Notes: generated by a model from the sequence alone, not told the origin. Positions 26,841 to 35,630 are shown, numbered from the stretch's first letter. The stretch: 64,000 nucleotides of DNA from Pseudomonas brenneri (GCF_007858285.1 NZ_VFIL01000002.1:643173-707172); one strand, 5' to 3'. Translations and numbers: made by a program.

Positions 26841-27578
26841 TCAGTAGGTAATGGGAATATCGAATGTTTGGAAGGCATCATCCTGCGGTTCATAACCCAG
26901 GACCCGCGTGGTCTCGCTCAAATCCAGGCGCTTGAAGCGGTTATTGGAAATGCCATGGGCGACCAGGTGCTTGACCCCCGGGGTTTCCACCGAACGCTGC
27001 AACAACTGGACGGCATCCCGAGGGCTGAGCCAGGCGCTGAGGTCGCGAGCGTTGTTCAGGTCATGGGTTTGCGCAAACTCAAAGGCGCCAATACGCAAGG
27101 CGATGGTGGAGAGCGGGGTTTTTGCCGCGTAGTACCCGCACAGTGCTTCACCGTAGCATTTGCTCACGCCATACAGGTTGGCCGGCAGCACCGGCATGCC
27201 TGGGGTGATTTGCCGGTCCACCGGGTAGCCTTCGATGGTCTGGGCACTGCTGGCAAAGACCAGGCGCTTTACGTTGGCAGCCACGGCAGCTTCGAACAGA
27301 TAAGTAGTGGCGAGGATATTGTTGGGTAGCAGTTCGTCGAAGGTGGCGCTGGCATGGGGGATGCCCGACAGGTGCACGATCACATCGATGCCGTCGAGCA
27401 ACGCTGCCAAGGTCGTTTTGTCGCTCAAGTCGGCCTGTACGAAACGATGGTCGCCGAGGGCGAAGTCCGGTTCGACGCGGTCGGTTAGGGTAAAGCGGTA
27501 GCGCTCTTTCGAGGCTTCGAAAAACGTCTTGCCGATTCTGCCGCAGGCACCGGTGAGCAGTACGTTGAATCCTTTCAT
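26841..27578 (-). CDS. NAD-dependent epimerase/dehydratase family, uronate dehydrogenase-like
   Basis: A 245-residue short-chain reductase with the NAD motif GACGRIG (about residues 10-16) and catalytic YGVSKCYGE (about 135). The order of motifs (ILGPN-like LPNNILATTYLFEAA, FASSAQTIEGY, TWLS-like SAWLSPRDAVQLLQR, YGISDNR-like AHGISNNRFKR) resembles bacterial uronate dehydrogenase, which oxidises glucuronate or galacturonate to aldarate. Substrate is inferred. It lies 10 bases downstream of the GST gene on the same strand, suggesting one operon. Confidence 0.82.
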   Translation of the reverse strand: MKGFNVLLTGACGRIGKTFFEASKERYRFTLTDRVEPDFALGDHRFVQADLSDKTTLAALLDGIDVIVHLSGIPHASATFDELLPNNILATTYLFEAAVAANVKRLVFASSAQTIEGYPVDRQITPGMPVLPANLYGVSKCYGEALCGYYAAKTPLSTIALRIGAFEFAQTHDLNNARDLSAWLSPRDAVQLLQRSVETPGVKHLVAHGISNNRFKRLDLSETTRVLGYEPQDDAFQTFDIPITY

Positions 27579-27588
27579 CGGGTAATCC

Positions 27589-28221
27589 TTAGTTGTGACC
27601 GTCGAGGGCAAACGCCTTGAAACCAGGGCGCTGGCTGAGTCGCGCGTAGTACGCATCGACAGCCGGGTAGGAAGGGCGCTCCATGGGCGTCATCCGCCAG
27701 CGGTGTACCGACAGGCCAATCAGGATGTCTGCGAGTGTGAAGTCGTCACCGGCCACATAGGCGCCGGTGTCGATCAACCGTTGCTCCAGCAATCCCATCT
27801 TGTCGTTCCAGCCGCGCACGCCGGCGGCAATGCGCTGCGGGTCCTGGAAGTCCGGATTCTTGCGCACCAGGGCGTGGAAGGCATAGCCCCAGGATGGGTT
27901 GAGTTCGGTGGCTTGCCAGTCCATCCATTGCTCAACTTTGGCCCGAGGCCAAGGCTCGGCTGGCAGCAGGTCGTGGCGTCGGTGCAGGCCCACCAGATAG
28001 CGGCAGATGGTGTTGGACTCCCACAGTACGCCGTTGTCGTCGACGATTACTGGCACCTGGGCGTTGGGGTTCAAGGCCAGGAACTCGGGTGATTGGGTGG
28101 GGGTGAAGCCGATGCCCCAGTCTTCCCGGTCGTAGGCGATGCCTAGTTCCTGGCAGGTCCACAGGACTTTTCGTACGTTGATGGACGAAGTGCGACCCAA
28201 GATCTTCAGCGCGTGTCCCAT
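27589..28221 (-). CDS. Glutathione S-transferase family protein
   Basis: A 210-residue protein with an N-terminal thioredoxin-fold domain (RTSSINVRKVLWTCQELGI, then VIVDDNGVLWESNTICRYL, the glutathione-binding loop) and an all-helical C-terminal domain (about residues 90-205). The catalytic serine is likely in TSSIN. It may conjugate or reduce toxic electrophiles. The first gene of a two-gene unit with the uronate-dehydrogenase-like gene. Confidence 0.88.
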   Translation of the reverse strand: MGHALKILGRTSSINVRKVLWTCQELGIAYDREDWGIGFTPTQSPEFLALNPNAQVPVIVDDNGVLWESNTICRYLVGLHRRHDLLPAEPWPRAKVEQWMDWQATELNPSWGYAFHALVRKNPDFQDPQRIAAGVRGWNDKMGLLEQRLIDTGAYVAGDDFTLADILIGLSVHRWRMTPMERPSYPAVDAYYARLSQRPGFKAFALDGHN

Positions 28222-28289
28222 GGTGCTTCCCTGGCAAAATGTGAGTTGGGCAATTTAGCAGGGACGCGCAAGGACAGCGATAGGGTTAA

Positions 28290-28307
28290 GTGTGGGAGCG
28301 GGCTTGA
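28290..28307. repeat. Truncated REP, GTGGGAGCGGGC family
   Basis: AGTGTGGGAGCGGGCTTG is one left arm with no partner arm nearby, a likely relic. Confidence 0.7.
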
Positions 28308-28326
28308 ATCCCTTCAGTTGATCGGC

Positions 28327-29355
28327 CTAGGTACTCTCGCGCACCTTCAACTCAAACCCCATATCCACCACCGGCCTGGCGATCTTGTTGCCTGCCATCA
28401 CCGTCAGCAAATGTTCCGCCGCGCGTCGGCCAATGGCTTCGCGCGGGGTGCTGATGCTGCTCAGGCGCGGCACCATGAAGCTGGAGGCGGGCAGGTCGTT
28501 GAAGCCCAGGACCGCCACTTGCTGCGGAACCTTGATCCCATGGCGCAAGGCTTCGAGCAAGGCGCCATGGGCCAGGTCGTCGTTGCCGAAGAAGATCGCG
28601 TCCACATCCGGATGACTGGCCAGCAGTTGCAGGAACAACTCGCCACCCAGGCCGACTGAAGAAGGGCGCGGTGTCAGTAACTCCAGCGCCGGGTCATACA
28701 GCCCAGCCTGTTGCAGCCCGCGACGGAAACCTTCACCGCGCAACAAGGTGCGCTGGTCCAGTTGTGCACCCACATAGGCCAGGCGCTTGCGCCCCCGGGA
28801 GATCAGGTGCGCGGCAGCAGTTTCGCCGGCACTGGTCTGCGAGAACCCGACACAATTGAGGCCGGCCGCCGGGTCCAGGTCCATCATGTACACGCACGGC
28901 ACATTGCTCGACTCCACCAGGCGCCGGGCGCTTTCGGTGCGGTCAAAGCCGGTCAGCAGCAAACCCCGCGGCTGATAGGCCATGTAGTTGCGCAACAGGT
29001 TTTCTTCTTCGTCCCGGGAATAGTGAGTGTTGCCGATCAACACTTCGAAGCCCTTGGGCCGCAAAACCTGATGAATGGCTTCCAGGGTTTCAATAAACAG
29101 CAAGTTGGACAGTGAGGGCACCAGCACCACTACCGACTGGCTCTGTGCAGAGGCCAGGGCGCGGGCGGCAGGGTTGACCACGTAGCTCAGCTCGGCGGCG
29201 GCTTTCTGCACCTTTTCCACCAGGTCGGGGGCCACGGTGCTGATGCCGCGCAAGGCCCGGGAGGCCGTGATCGGACTGACGCCCGCCAGGCGGGCAACTT
29301 CGTTCAAGGTAGGGCGACCCGTCGTGCGGGTATTTTTATCGTTCTTGGAGGTCAT
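28327..29355 (-). CDS. gntR: GntR, LacI-family repressor of gluconate uptake
   Basis: A 342-residue LacI-family regulator: helix-turn-helix PTLNEVARLAGVSPITASRALRG (about residues 13-36) and a periplasmic-binding-protein-like effector domain. It probably binds gluconate or 6-phosphogluconate and represses gntK and gntP. ATG at 29355 gives the usual N-terminus; a TTG at 29370 would add five residues. A GntR-like operator lies about 35 bases upstream, so it may regulate itself. Confidence 0.92.
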   Translation of the reverse strand: MTSKNDKNTRTTGRPTLNEVARLAGVSPITASRALRGISTVAPDLVEKVQKAAAELSYVVNPAARALASAQSQSVVVLVPSLSNLLFIETLEAIHQVLRPKGFEVLIGNTHYSRDEEENLLRNYMAYQPRGLLLTGFDRTESARRLVESSNVPCVYMMDLDPAAGLNCVGFSQTSAGETAAAHLISRGRKRLAYVGAQLDQRTLLRGEGFRRGLQQAGLYDPALELLTPRPSSVGLGGELFLQLLASHPDVDAIFFGNDDLAHGALLEALRHGIKVPQQVAVLGFNDLPASSFMVPRLSSISTPREAIGRRAAEHLLTVMAGNKIARPVVDMGFELKVREST

Positions 29356-29387
29356 CAGGCGGCTTGCCAAACAAAAATCGAGGCACT

Positions 29388-29403
29388 AAGGTAGCGCTGT
29401 CTC
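29388..29403. promoter_or_regulatory. GntR operator, gntR side
   Basis: AAGGTAGCGCTGTCTC, centred on AGCGCT (29393-29398), is almost identical to the sites at 29540 and 30119. It overlaps the probable gntR promoter. Confidence 0.7.
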
Positions 29404-29539
29404 CAAAGGCCTGCAAATACTTGCGCACAGGGTTGCCTGATCCTTGCTCAAACGGTTGGAGCGGATGCACGCGTCACTCCATAAAAATGACAATTAGGCG
29501 CGGGAAAAGCCTGTTTTTGCACTAGCCTTAAGGCGTGCA

Positions 29540-29555
29540 AAGGTAGCGCTGTCTG
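29540..29555. promoter_or_regulatory. GntR operator, gntK side
   Basis: AAGGTAGCGCTGTCTG lies 17 bases before the gntK start and shares 15 of 16 bases with the site at 29388, placing it over the promoter or just after it. Confidence 0.7.
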
Positions 29556-29571
29556 CGTCCTGAGGTGTTTC

Positions 29572-30105
29572 ATGAGTCAACCTGTTACTGCCCTGGTCAT
29601 CATGGGTGTTTCCGGCTGTGGCAAGTCCAGTGTCAGCGAGGCCCTGTGCCTGTTGAACGGCGCCACCGCCATTGAAGGCGACAGCTTTCACCCGGCCGCC
29701 AACATCGAAAAGATGAGTGCTGGCCATCCTCTCAACGACGACGACCGTGCCGGCTGGCTCGATATCCTCTGCGATGAGCTGCGTCGTGCGCTCAAGGCCG
29801 GCGAGCATCCCGTGCTGACCTGTTCGGCGCTGAAGAAAAAATACCGCGATCACCTGCGCGAAGCCGCGCCGGGCCTGGGGTTTGTCTTCCTGGAACTGAC
29901 CCGTGAGGTGGCCGCCGACCGCGTGTCCCATCGCCCTGGCCATTTCATGCCGGCCAGCCTGATCGACAGCCAGTTCGCCACCCTCGAATCGCCCATCGGC
30001 GAACCGCTGACCCTGGCCCTCAATGCCAGTGAAGACAGCATCGAGGCCTTGGCCGAGCAGACCCATGCCTGGTGGCTGACCCATGGCTTTGAACCTTCCC
30101 GATGA
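29572..30105 (+). CDS. gntK: Gluconokinase
   Basis: A 177-residue P-loop kinase that makes 6-phosphogluconate from gluconate. Walker A GVSGCGKSS (residues 12-20) is followed by EGDSFHPAANIEKMSAGHPLNDDDRAGWLD (about 40-68), the family's substrate loop, and LTCSALKKKYRD. The product enters the Entner-Doudoroff pathway. It is the first gene of gntK-gntP and has a GntR operator upstream. Confidence 0.94.
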   Translation: MSQPVTALVIMGVSGCGKSSVSEALCLLNGATAIEGDSFHPAANIEKMSAGHPLNDDDRAGWLDILCDELRRALKAGEHPVLTCSALKKKYRDHLREAAPGLGFVFLELTREVAADRVSHRPGHFMPASLIDSQFATLESPIGEPLTLALNASEDSIEALAEQTHAWWLTHGFEPSR

Positions 30106-30118
30106 TTTTTTGCCCGAA

Positions 30119-30132
30119 AGATAGCGCTATCC
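30119..30132. promoter_or_regulatory. GntR operator, gntP side
   Basis: AGATAGCGCTATCC is the most symmetric copy of the gnt operator (GATAGCGCTATC is a perfect palindrome) and lies between gntK and gntP, 56 bases before the gntP start. It implies a separate promoter for gntP. Confidence 0.7.
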
Positions 30133-30159
30133 GGCGGCACAAAATTCAACACCCGCTTT

Positions 30160-30173
30160 AATAACAACAACAA
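30160..30173 (+). promoter_or_regulatory. Crc/Hfq CA motif before gntP
   Basis: Three overlapping AANAANAA matches run directly into the CAGGAG ribosome-binding site, the strongest such tract in the window. Confidence 0.65.
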
Positions 30174-30188
30174 ACAGGAGAGACCCCC

Positions 30189-31541
30189 ATGTTTGGAATG
30201 TCCCACGAGTCCTACCTGCTGCTCGATGCAGTAGTCACCATTATCGGGCTGATCGTGTTGATCACCCGGTTCAAGGTTCACCCCTTTATTGCGCTGATCA
30301 TCGCCGCAGGCTTTCTCGGCCTGACCTCGGGCATGCCCGTGGAGAAGATCATCAAGGCGTTCCAGGACGGCTTCGGCGGGGTGCTCGGTTTTGTCGGGAT
30401 TATCCTGGCGCTGGGTACGATGCTCGGCAAGATGATGGCCGAATCCGGCGGTGCCGATCAGATCGCACAAACCCTGATCCGTGCCTTTGGCAAGGACAAG
30501 GTGCAGTGGGCGATGATGTTCGCTGCCTTCCTGGTGGGCATTCCGCTGTTCTTCGAGATTGGCTTTGTGCTGCTGATCCCGCTGGTGTTTATCGTCGCGC
30601 GCCGCACTGGCGTGTCGCTGATCAAGATCGGCATCCCGCTGCTCGCCGGCCTGTCGGCGGTCCACGGCCTGGTGCCGCCGCACCCGGGGCCGTTGCTGGC
30701 CATTGGTGTGTTTGGCGCAGACATTGGCAAGACCATTCTCTACGGTCTGATCGTCGCCTTGCCGACCGCCATCATTGCCGGGCCGATCTTCGGTACGTTC
30801 ATTGCCAAGCATATCCCGGGCAATCCGTCCCAGGAGTTGGTGGACCAACTGGCCCGCGAGACCGACTCGAAAAACCTGCCGAGCTTCAGCATCACCCTGA
30901 TTACCGTGCTGCTGCCGGTGTTCCTGATGTTGCTCAAAACCTTTGCTGACATCGCCTTTGCCGAAGGCAATGCGGTGCGCAACTGGATGGACATGATCGG
31001 CCACCCGATCAGTGCCTTGCTCCTGGCCTTGCTGTTGTCGCTGTACACCTTTGGCCATCGCCAGGGCATCCACTCCAAGCAGATCCTCAAGCTGCTCGAC
31101 GCCAGCCTGGCACCCACTGCCGCGATCATCCTGATCATCGGCGCCGGCGGTGGTTTCAAGCAGATGCTGGTGACCAGCGGCGTGGGTGACGTGATCGGCC
31201 ATATGGCGGTGACGGCGCAGATCAACCCGCTCCTGCTGGCCTGGTTGGTGGCGGCGGTGATTCGGATTGCCACGGGTTCGGCGACTGTGGCCACCATTAC
31301 GGGCGCGGGCATTGTGGTGCCGGTGGTGGGGATGGTGCCGGGGGTCAACCTGGAGTTGCTGGTGCTGGCGACGGGGGCGGGGTCGTTGATTCTGTCCCAC
31401 GTTAACGACGCAGGGTTCTGGCTGGTGAAGCAGTACTTCAACATGACCGTGGCCGAGACGTTCAAGACCTGGACGGCGATGGAGACCATCCTGTCCATCG
31501 TGGCACTGGGCTTCATCATGTTGCTGTCGTTGGTGGTGTAA
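30189..31541 (+). CDS. gntP: Gluconate:H+ symporter, GntP family
   Basis: A 450-residue inner-membrane permease with about 12-13 hydrophobic segments. Family features include VTRFKVHPFIALIIAAGFLGL near the start, GLVPPHPGPLLAIG near residue 160 and RIATGSATVATITGAGIV near 362. It imports gluconate for gntK. The leader contains a GntR operator and a strong CA motif, so it should be gluconate-induced and catabolite-repressed. Also named gntT in some strains. Confidence 0.93.
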   Translation: MFGMSHESYLLLDAVVTIIGLIVLITRFKVHPFIALIIAAGFLGLTSGMPVEKIIKAFQDGFGGVLGFVGIILALGTMLGKMMAESGGADQIAQTLIRAFGKDKVQWAMMFAAFLVGIPLFFEIGFVLLIPLVFIVARRTGVSLIKIGIPLLAGLSAVHGLVPPHPGPLLAIGVFGADIGKTILYGLIVALPTAIIAGPIFGTFIAKHIPGNPSQELVDQLARETDSKNLPSFSITLITVLLPVFLMLLKTFADIAFAEGNAVRNWMDMIGHPISALLLALLLSLYTFGHRQGIHSKQILKLLDASLAPTAAIILIIGAGGGFKQMLVTSGVGDVIGHMAVTAQINPLLLAWLVAAVIRIATGSATVATITGAGIVVPVVGMVPGVNLELLVLATGAGSLILSHVNDAGFWLVKQYFNMTVAETFKTWTAMETILSIVALGFIMLLSLVV

Positions 31542-31552
31542 CCCCATCAAGA

Positions 31553-31580
31553 AGTGGGAGCGGGCTTGCCCGCTCCCACA
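31553..31580. repeat. Minimal REP palindrome, GTGGGAGCGGGC family
   Basis: GTGGGAGCGGGC-TT-GCCCGCTCCCAC is a perfect hairpin. It lies between convergent gntP and alaC and may act as a two-way terminator or mRNA stabiliser. Confidence 0.85.
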
Positions 31581-31587
31581 GTTGTTA

Positions 31588-32799
31588 TCAGGCTTTGGTG
31601 ACCAGGCCATCAGCCCGGAACATGCCCCGAATCCCGCGCACCGCCTGGCGAATCCGGTCCTGGTTCTCGATCAGGGCAAAGCGCACATGGTCATCGCCAT
31701 ACTCGCCAAAGCCGATCCCCGGCGACACACACACCTTGGCTTCCAGCAGCAATTTCTTGGCAAACTCCAGCGAGCCCATGGCGGCATACGCCTCGGGGAT
31801 CTTCGCCCAGACATACATCGATGCCTTCGGGTTCTCCACCATCCAGCCCAGTTCATGCAGGCCCTTGACCAGCACGTTACGGCGCTGGCGGTATTGCTCG
31901 GCGATGTCCTTCACACATTGCTGGTCGCCTTCCAGCGCGGCAATGGCCGCCACTTGCAGCGGGGTGAAGGTACCGTAGTCGTGGTAGCTCTTGATGCGTG
32001 CCAGGGCGTTGACCAGTTCCGGGTTACCGACCATGAAGCCAATACGCCAGCCGGCCATGTTGTAGCTCTTGGACAGGGTGAAGAACTCCACCGCAATGTC
32101 CTTGGCGCCCGGTACTTGCATGATCGACGGGGCTTTCCAGCCGTCGTAGACGATATCGGCGTAGGCCAGGTCGTGGATCACCAGTACGTCGTACTGCTTG
32201 GCCAGGGCAATCACCCGTTCGAAGAAATCCAGCTCCACGCACTGTGCGGTGGGGTTGGACGGAAAGCCGAGGATCATCATCTTCGGCTTGGGGATCGAGC
32301 CGCGAATCGCCCGCTCCAACTCGGCGAAGAAGTCCACGCCGGGAATCAGCGGCACCGAGCGCACCTGGGCGCCGGCAATCACGGCACCGTAGATGTGAAT
32401 CGGGTAGCTGGGGTTGGGCACCAGCACGGTGTCGCCCTGGTCCAGGGTGGCCAGCATCAGGTGTGCCAGGCCTTCCTTGGAACCGATGGTCACGATGGCT
32501 TCGGTTTCCGGGTCGATATCCACCTCATAGCGGTCCTTGTACCAGCGCGAAATAGCGCGGCGCAGACGTGGGATGCCTTTGGAGGTGGAGTAGCCGTGGG
32601 TGTCTTCGCGCTGTGCGACGGTCACCAGTTTCTCCACGATATGCGGTGGAGTCGGGCCGTCAGGGTTACCCATGCTCAAGTCGATGATGTCTTCGCCGCG
32701 CCGACGCGCAGCCATCTTCAGCTCGGCAGTGATATTGAACACGTAAGGGGGGAGTCGATCTATGCGCGCAAAGCGGCGCGGCGAACCTTGGTCTGCCAT
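31588..32799 (-). CDS. alaC: Alanine aminotransferase (AlaC-type)
   Basis: A 403-residue class I aminotransferase. PLP pocket motifs are [16 protein letters not shown] (near residue 115), [10 protein letters not shown] (near 205) and the Schiff-base lysine in [13 protein letters not shown] (near 240). It interconverts pyruvate and alanine with glutamate/2-oxoglutarate. The start at 32799 gives the usual N-terminus; the frame is open 174 bases further upstream without a good start. The GyrI-like gene is divergent from it. Confidence 0.9.
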   Translation of the reverse strand: MADQGSPRRFARIDRLPPYVFNITAELKMAARRRGEDIIDLSMGNPDGPTPPHIVEKLVTVAQREDTHGYSTSKGIPRLRRAISRWYKDRYEVDIDPETEAIVTIGSKEGLAHLMLATLDQGDTVLVPNPSYPIHIYGAVIAGAQVRSVPLIPGVDFFAELERAIRGSIPKPKMMILGFPSNPTAQCVELDFFERVIALAKQYDVLVIHDLAYADIVYDGWKAPSIMQVPGAKDIAVEFFTLSKSYNMAGWRIGFMVGNPELVNALARIKSYHDYGTFTPLQVAAIAALEGDQQCVKDIAEQYRQRRNVLVKGLHELGWMVENPKASMYVWAKIPEAYAAMGSLEFAKKLLLEAKVCVSPGIGFGEYGDDHVRFALIENQDRIRQAVRGIRGMFRADGLVTKA

Positions 32800-32994
32800 T
32801 GTTGCCTCGGAGTACGTAAGCGCCCGGAACCGTCCGAGCGACGTCGGCCACTGCGGTGGCCTGCGGGGCGGACAATACGGCGGGTGAAGGGCAATTGTCC
32901 AGATACTGTCGGAAAATTTTCTGTCTGGAGTATGACGCGCGTATGCCCCTATACTCGGTATGGTTTTGGTCACTCACCCATGGAGATTGTGCAG

Positions 32995-33477
32995 ATGAAC
33001 CAACAGGCAACGCTACCCTTGGAGCCCCGCATGGAAGAGGGCAAGGCCATGGTGATCGCAGGGGTCGGCGGTCATTACGGCAAGGCGACGCTGGGGGATA
33101 TCCCGAAGCTGTGGGAGTTGTTCGACACCTGCATCAAGGACATCAAAAAGCGCATTGGCGGCGTGACCTACGGCGTTTGCTACAACGCCACGCAGGAAGA
33201 GTTTGATTACATCGCCGGGGTTGAAGTGCCGGCCAAGAGCGATGTGCCGGGCAACTTTGAATGCATTGAAGTGCCGGCCAGTCGTTATGCGGTGTTTGCG
33301 CACTACGGGCCGGTGTATGCGCTGACCCAGACCTATGAGCGGATCATGTACGAGTGGCTGCCGACTTCGGGGTACAAGGTCGCAGGGCCGGACATCGAGC
33401 GATACAGCGCTGACTTTGATGTGGATAAGGGCACCGGCACCGTGGAAGTCTGGCTGCCTATAGAAAAGTCTGCATAA
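32995..33477 (+). CDS. GyrI-like small-molecule-binding protein (AraC effector-binding domain)
   Basis: A 160-residue single-domain protein of the GyrI/SOUL-like fold, without a DNA-binding part. Motifs are MEEGKAMVIAGVGGHY, GGVTYGVCYN, VPASRYAVFAHYGPVYALTQTYERIMYEWLPTSGY and the C-terminal TVEVWLPI. Such proteins bind hydrophobic or cationic small molecules and can protect DNA gyrase or act as drug-binding decoys; the ligand here is unknown. ATG at 32995 follows GGAG; an in-frame ATG at 32980 is possible. It is divergent from alaC. Confidence 0.82.
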   Translation: MNQQATLPLEPRMEEGKAMVIAGVGGHYGKATLGDIPKLWELFDTCIKDIKKRIGGVTYGVCYNATQEEFDYIAGVEVPAKSDVPGNFECIEVPASRYAVFAHYGPVYALTQTYERIMYEWLPTSGYKVAGPDIERYSADFDVDKGTGTVEVWLPIEKSA

Positions 33478-33479
33478 CC

Positions 33480-33535
33480 TGTAGGAGCCGGCTTGCCGGC
33501 GATGGTGATCTGAAGGACGCCATCGCCGGCAAGGG
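33480..33535. repeat. REPIN, GTAGGAGCCGGC family
   Basis: GTAGGAGCCGGCTTGCCGGCGA and a partial complementary arm CATCGCCGGCAAG flank about 20 bases. Confidence 0.75.
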
Positions 33536-33537
33536 CA

Positions 33538-34143
33538 TCAATATAACGTGGCCTTGACCCGCTCCGGCATTTCCCGGTCATACGCCTCGGCATCAAATTG
33601 CCCATCATTCAACCGCTTGTGAATGGCCCCCGCGGACGGCAGCGCCGAGCGCTCCAGATGCTTGTCGGGGTTCCAGCAATCGGAGCGCACAAAGGCTTTC
33701 GAGCAGTGGAAATACGCGGCTTCTACCTGCACCAGAATCACCGACCGCGCCGGTTTGCCATGCACCGCAAAGCTCTCCAGCAATTCAGGATCGATGGAAA
33801 TCTGCGCCCGCCCGTTGACCCGTAGCGTTTCTCCGATTCCCGGAATGATGAACAGCAGCGCAATCCGTGGATCCAGCACCAGGTTACGCAAGGTATCGAG
33901 CCGGTTATTGCCCGGCCGGTCCGGGATCGCCAAGGTACGCTCATCAATGATCCGCACAAACCCCGGCACATCGCCGCGAGGCGAGCCGTCGAGGCCATCG
34001 GCGCCTGAGGAGCTGACAATTACCAGCGGTGAGGCTTTCACCATTGCCTGGTAATCCTCATTGAGAAACGCGATTTCCTTGTGCACGGCGCGTTCGTGGG
34101 GTTTGCCGTAGAGGGTGTCGAGTTGTTCGAGAGTGGTCAGCAT
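33538..34143 (-). CDS. Pyridoxamine 5'-phosphate oxidase-like flavoprotein (MSMEG_1061 type)
   Basis: A 201-residue FMN-binding split-barrel protein. Features include FLNEDYQAMVKASPLVIVSSSGADGLDGSPRGDVPGFVRI, IPDRPGNNRLDTLRNLVLDPRIALLFIIPG and the C-terminal KAFVRSDCW. It may reduce a small molecule or degrade a toxic compound, but no substrate is evident. ATG at 34143 follows AAGGAG; the frame extends 132 bases upstream without a better start. Confidence 0.85.
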   Translation of the reverse strand: MLTTLEQLDTLYGKPHERAVHKEIAFLNEDYQAMVKASPLVIVSSSGADGLDGSPRGDVPGFVRIIDERTLAIPDRPGNNRLDTLRNLVLDPRIALLFIIPGIGETLRVNGRAQISIDPELLESFAVHGKPARSVILVQVEAAYFHCSKAFVRSDCWNPDKHLERSALPSAGAIHKRLNDGQFDAEAYDREMPERVKATLY

Positions 34144-34174
34144 GGGAGGCTCCTTGTCCATCAAAGGCTGGCAG

Positions 34175-35374
34175 TTATCCGCCAAAGCTACGTTGGTAAT
34201 CCTGCGCCGATTTTCGGATGGCTTGAGCAACGTTGGGCGCTTGTCGACAATAGTCGTCCTCACGCTTGAGCACACTCTCCAGCGTCTGGAGCAGGGCCTG
34301 GATGCGTTCCTCGGGCTTTTCTATCTCGCAGGTCCTGGCAAACTCAAGAATGCCCAGGCGTGACGCAAAAAATGAGCGGTTGCCAGCCAAGTCCAGGGCC
34401 AAGGCATCTTCGGGAATATAGGCGGTGGTATTGGCAATGTCATAAGCCGGCGCAAGGCGAGCGTCGTGCCTGATGGGATCGCTGTAGAGCAAGCCAAAGT
34501 TTTTCAGATGGGCATCACCGTTGCCAACGATACAGCTCAATGCAACGCTATCGAACAATTGCTCCAGGGAGCTGCGTTGATGTTCGATTGCACAATAAAG
34601 GCGCACGGCCTTGGCAATCATGGCGTAGCTCTTGCTGTATTTCTGCTCGGCGGACAGGCCCATGAGTGTGGCCATGTCTTCAAAGCCCAGCGGGTTGAGA
34701 TACTCGTCTCGGTCGAAACGCCGCATGATGAAAAGCTTGTGGTTCTGTGACAAGTAGAACGGTGGAACCGGTATGCCTGCGTCCTTGGCGACTGACATGC
34801 ACAGGTACTCGTTGATGGCCAATCCCGGAAACTCGTCGCGTCCGCTCTTGATAATCAGATCATTGGTTTTCGAGGTGAATTTGTGTTCCGCAGCTTCCGG
34901 CACCAGCACCTTGGGCTGTACTCCGGAAATTCCCGCGCGAAGAATGTAACGGTCGACCAAGCAGGTGAACAAATCCTCAGTGCCATCCCACGCGAGGATT
35001 TCATCCAGGTTCTCGCCACGGGAGGGAGGGCTGTTGTGCTTAATCAACTGGTTTACTTGAGGCGATGAGACAAAGACCCGGCCGATAGGTGCGCTGCTGC
35101 CTGACAGTGCCAACAACAGCATCGGGTCGACTTTGACGGTCTTTGCCAGCCTGTTTTTAAGCTGTTCCAGCACATAGCCTTCCGGCAGGTTCATCTGGAA
35201 GATCGGGTGTAAATCACGGCGACGATAATCCTCTGCACGAACGGGCATCAGCAGGCTGATCGCGCTGTGCTCCGGCGCATCATCGCCATAGCGAAAATGG
35301 TAGTCGTCAGCACCCACGAATACGCTGCCGCTGGCACCTTGCGGTGTATGGACTTGCAGTCGGTGATTACTCAT
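34175..35374 (-). CDS. hipA: HipA-family serine/threonine kinase toxin
   Basis: A 399-residue HipA toxin with the HipA N-terminal domain and kinase core. The glycine-rich loop GISGVQPK (residues 148-155, containing the usual autophosphorylation serine), the catalytic GNGDAHLKNF (284-293) and the metal-binding DIANT (312-316) are intact. Family members phosphorylate glutamyl-tRNA synthetase or related targets and cause dormancy. It overlaps the 3' end of hipB by 8 bases (ATGAGTAA), a classic translational coupling. Confidence 0.9.
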   Translation of the reverse strand: MSNHRLQVHTPQGASGSVFVGADDYHFRYGDDAPEHSAISLLMPVRAEDYRRRDLHPIFQMNLPEGYVLEQLKNRLAKTVKVDPMLLLALSGSSAPIGRVFVSSPQVNQLIKHNSPPSRGENLDEILAWDGTEDLFTCLVDRYILRAGISGVQPKVLVPEAAEHKFTSKTNDLIIKSGRDEFPGLAINEYLCMSVAKDAGIPVPPFYLSQNHKLFIMRRFDRDEYLNPLGFEDMATLMGLSAEQKYSKSYAMIAKAVRLYCAIEHQRSSLEQLFDSVALSCIVGNGDAHLKNFGLLYSDPIRHDARLAPAYDIANTTAYIPEDALALDLAGNRSFFASRLGILEFARTCEIEKPEERIQALLQTLESVLKREDDYCRQAPNVAQAIRKSAQDYQRSFGG

Positions 35375-35621
35375 TGAACAAGTCCTCCACGTCATCCAGC
35401 GTCGGCATGGAAACAGGGACCAGTTTCACTTCAGTGCCCAGTGCTGCAAAAACCCGTGCATAGGCATTCATTGAGACTGACAGGCTGCCTTGCTCGATTT
35501 CGATCAGTTTCTGTCGGGTAGTGCCTGCCAGTTGCGCCAGCTCTGCCTGCGTGTGGCCACGATTGAGGCGCATCGAGCGGATTTGGAGGCCGATTCTTTG
35601 ACCAAGAAGTGATGAGTCCAT
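35367..35621 (-). CDS. hipB: HipB-family antitoxin (Cro/C1-type HTH)
   Basis: An 84-residue DNA-binding protein with a lambda-repressor-like helix-turn-helix: RSMRLNRGHTQAELAQLAGTTRQKLIEIEQGSLSV (about residues 16-50). It should neutralise HipA and repress the hipBA promoter. Two direct copies of CGTTACATT lie just upstream and are the likely operator. The coding sequence is somewhat richer in A/T than its neighbours, which hints at transfer. Confidence 0.88.
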   Translation of the reverse strand: MDSSLLGQRIGLQIRSMRLNRGHTQAELAQLAGTTRQKLIEIEQGSLSVSMNAYARVFAALGTEVKLVPVSMPTLDDVEDLFNE

Positions 35622-35630
35622 GTCGTGATA

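Noticed and set aside
29850..31610. Long minus-strand frame opposite gntP (586 codons)
   Set aside because: Its composition (H, Q, R, D rich) is that of an antisense frame to a high-GC gene. The plus strand encodes an obvious gluconate permease with family motifs and ribosome-binding site.
31582..32994. Plus-strand extension of the GyrI-like frame through alaC
   Set aside because: The frame runs antisense through the alaC gene and has no homology-like sequence; the real start at 32995 has a Shine-Dalgarno sequence.
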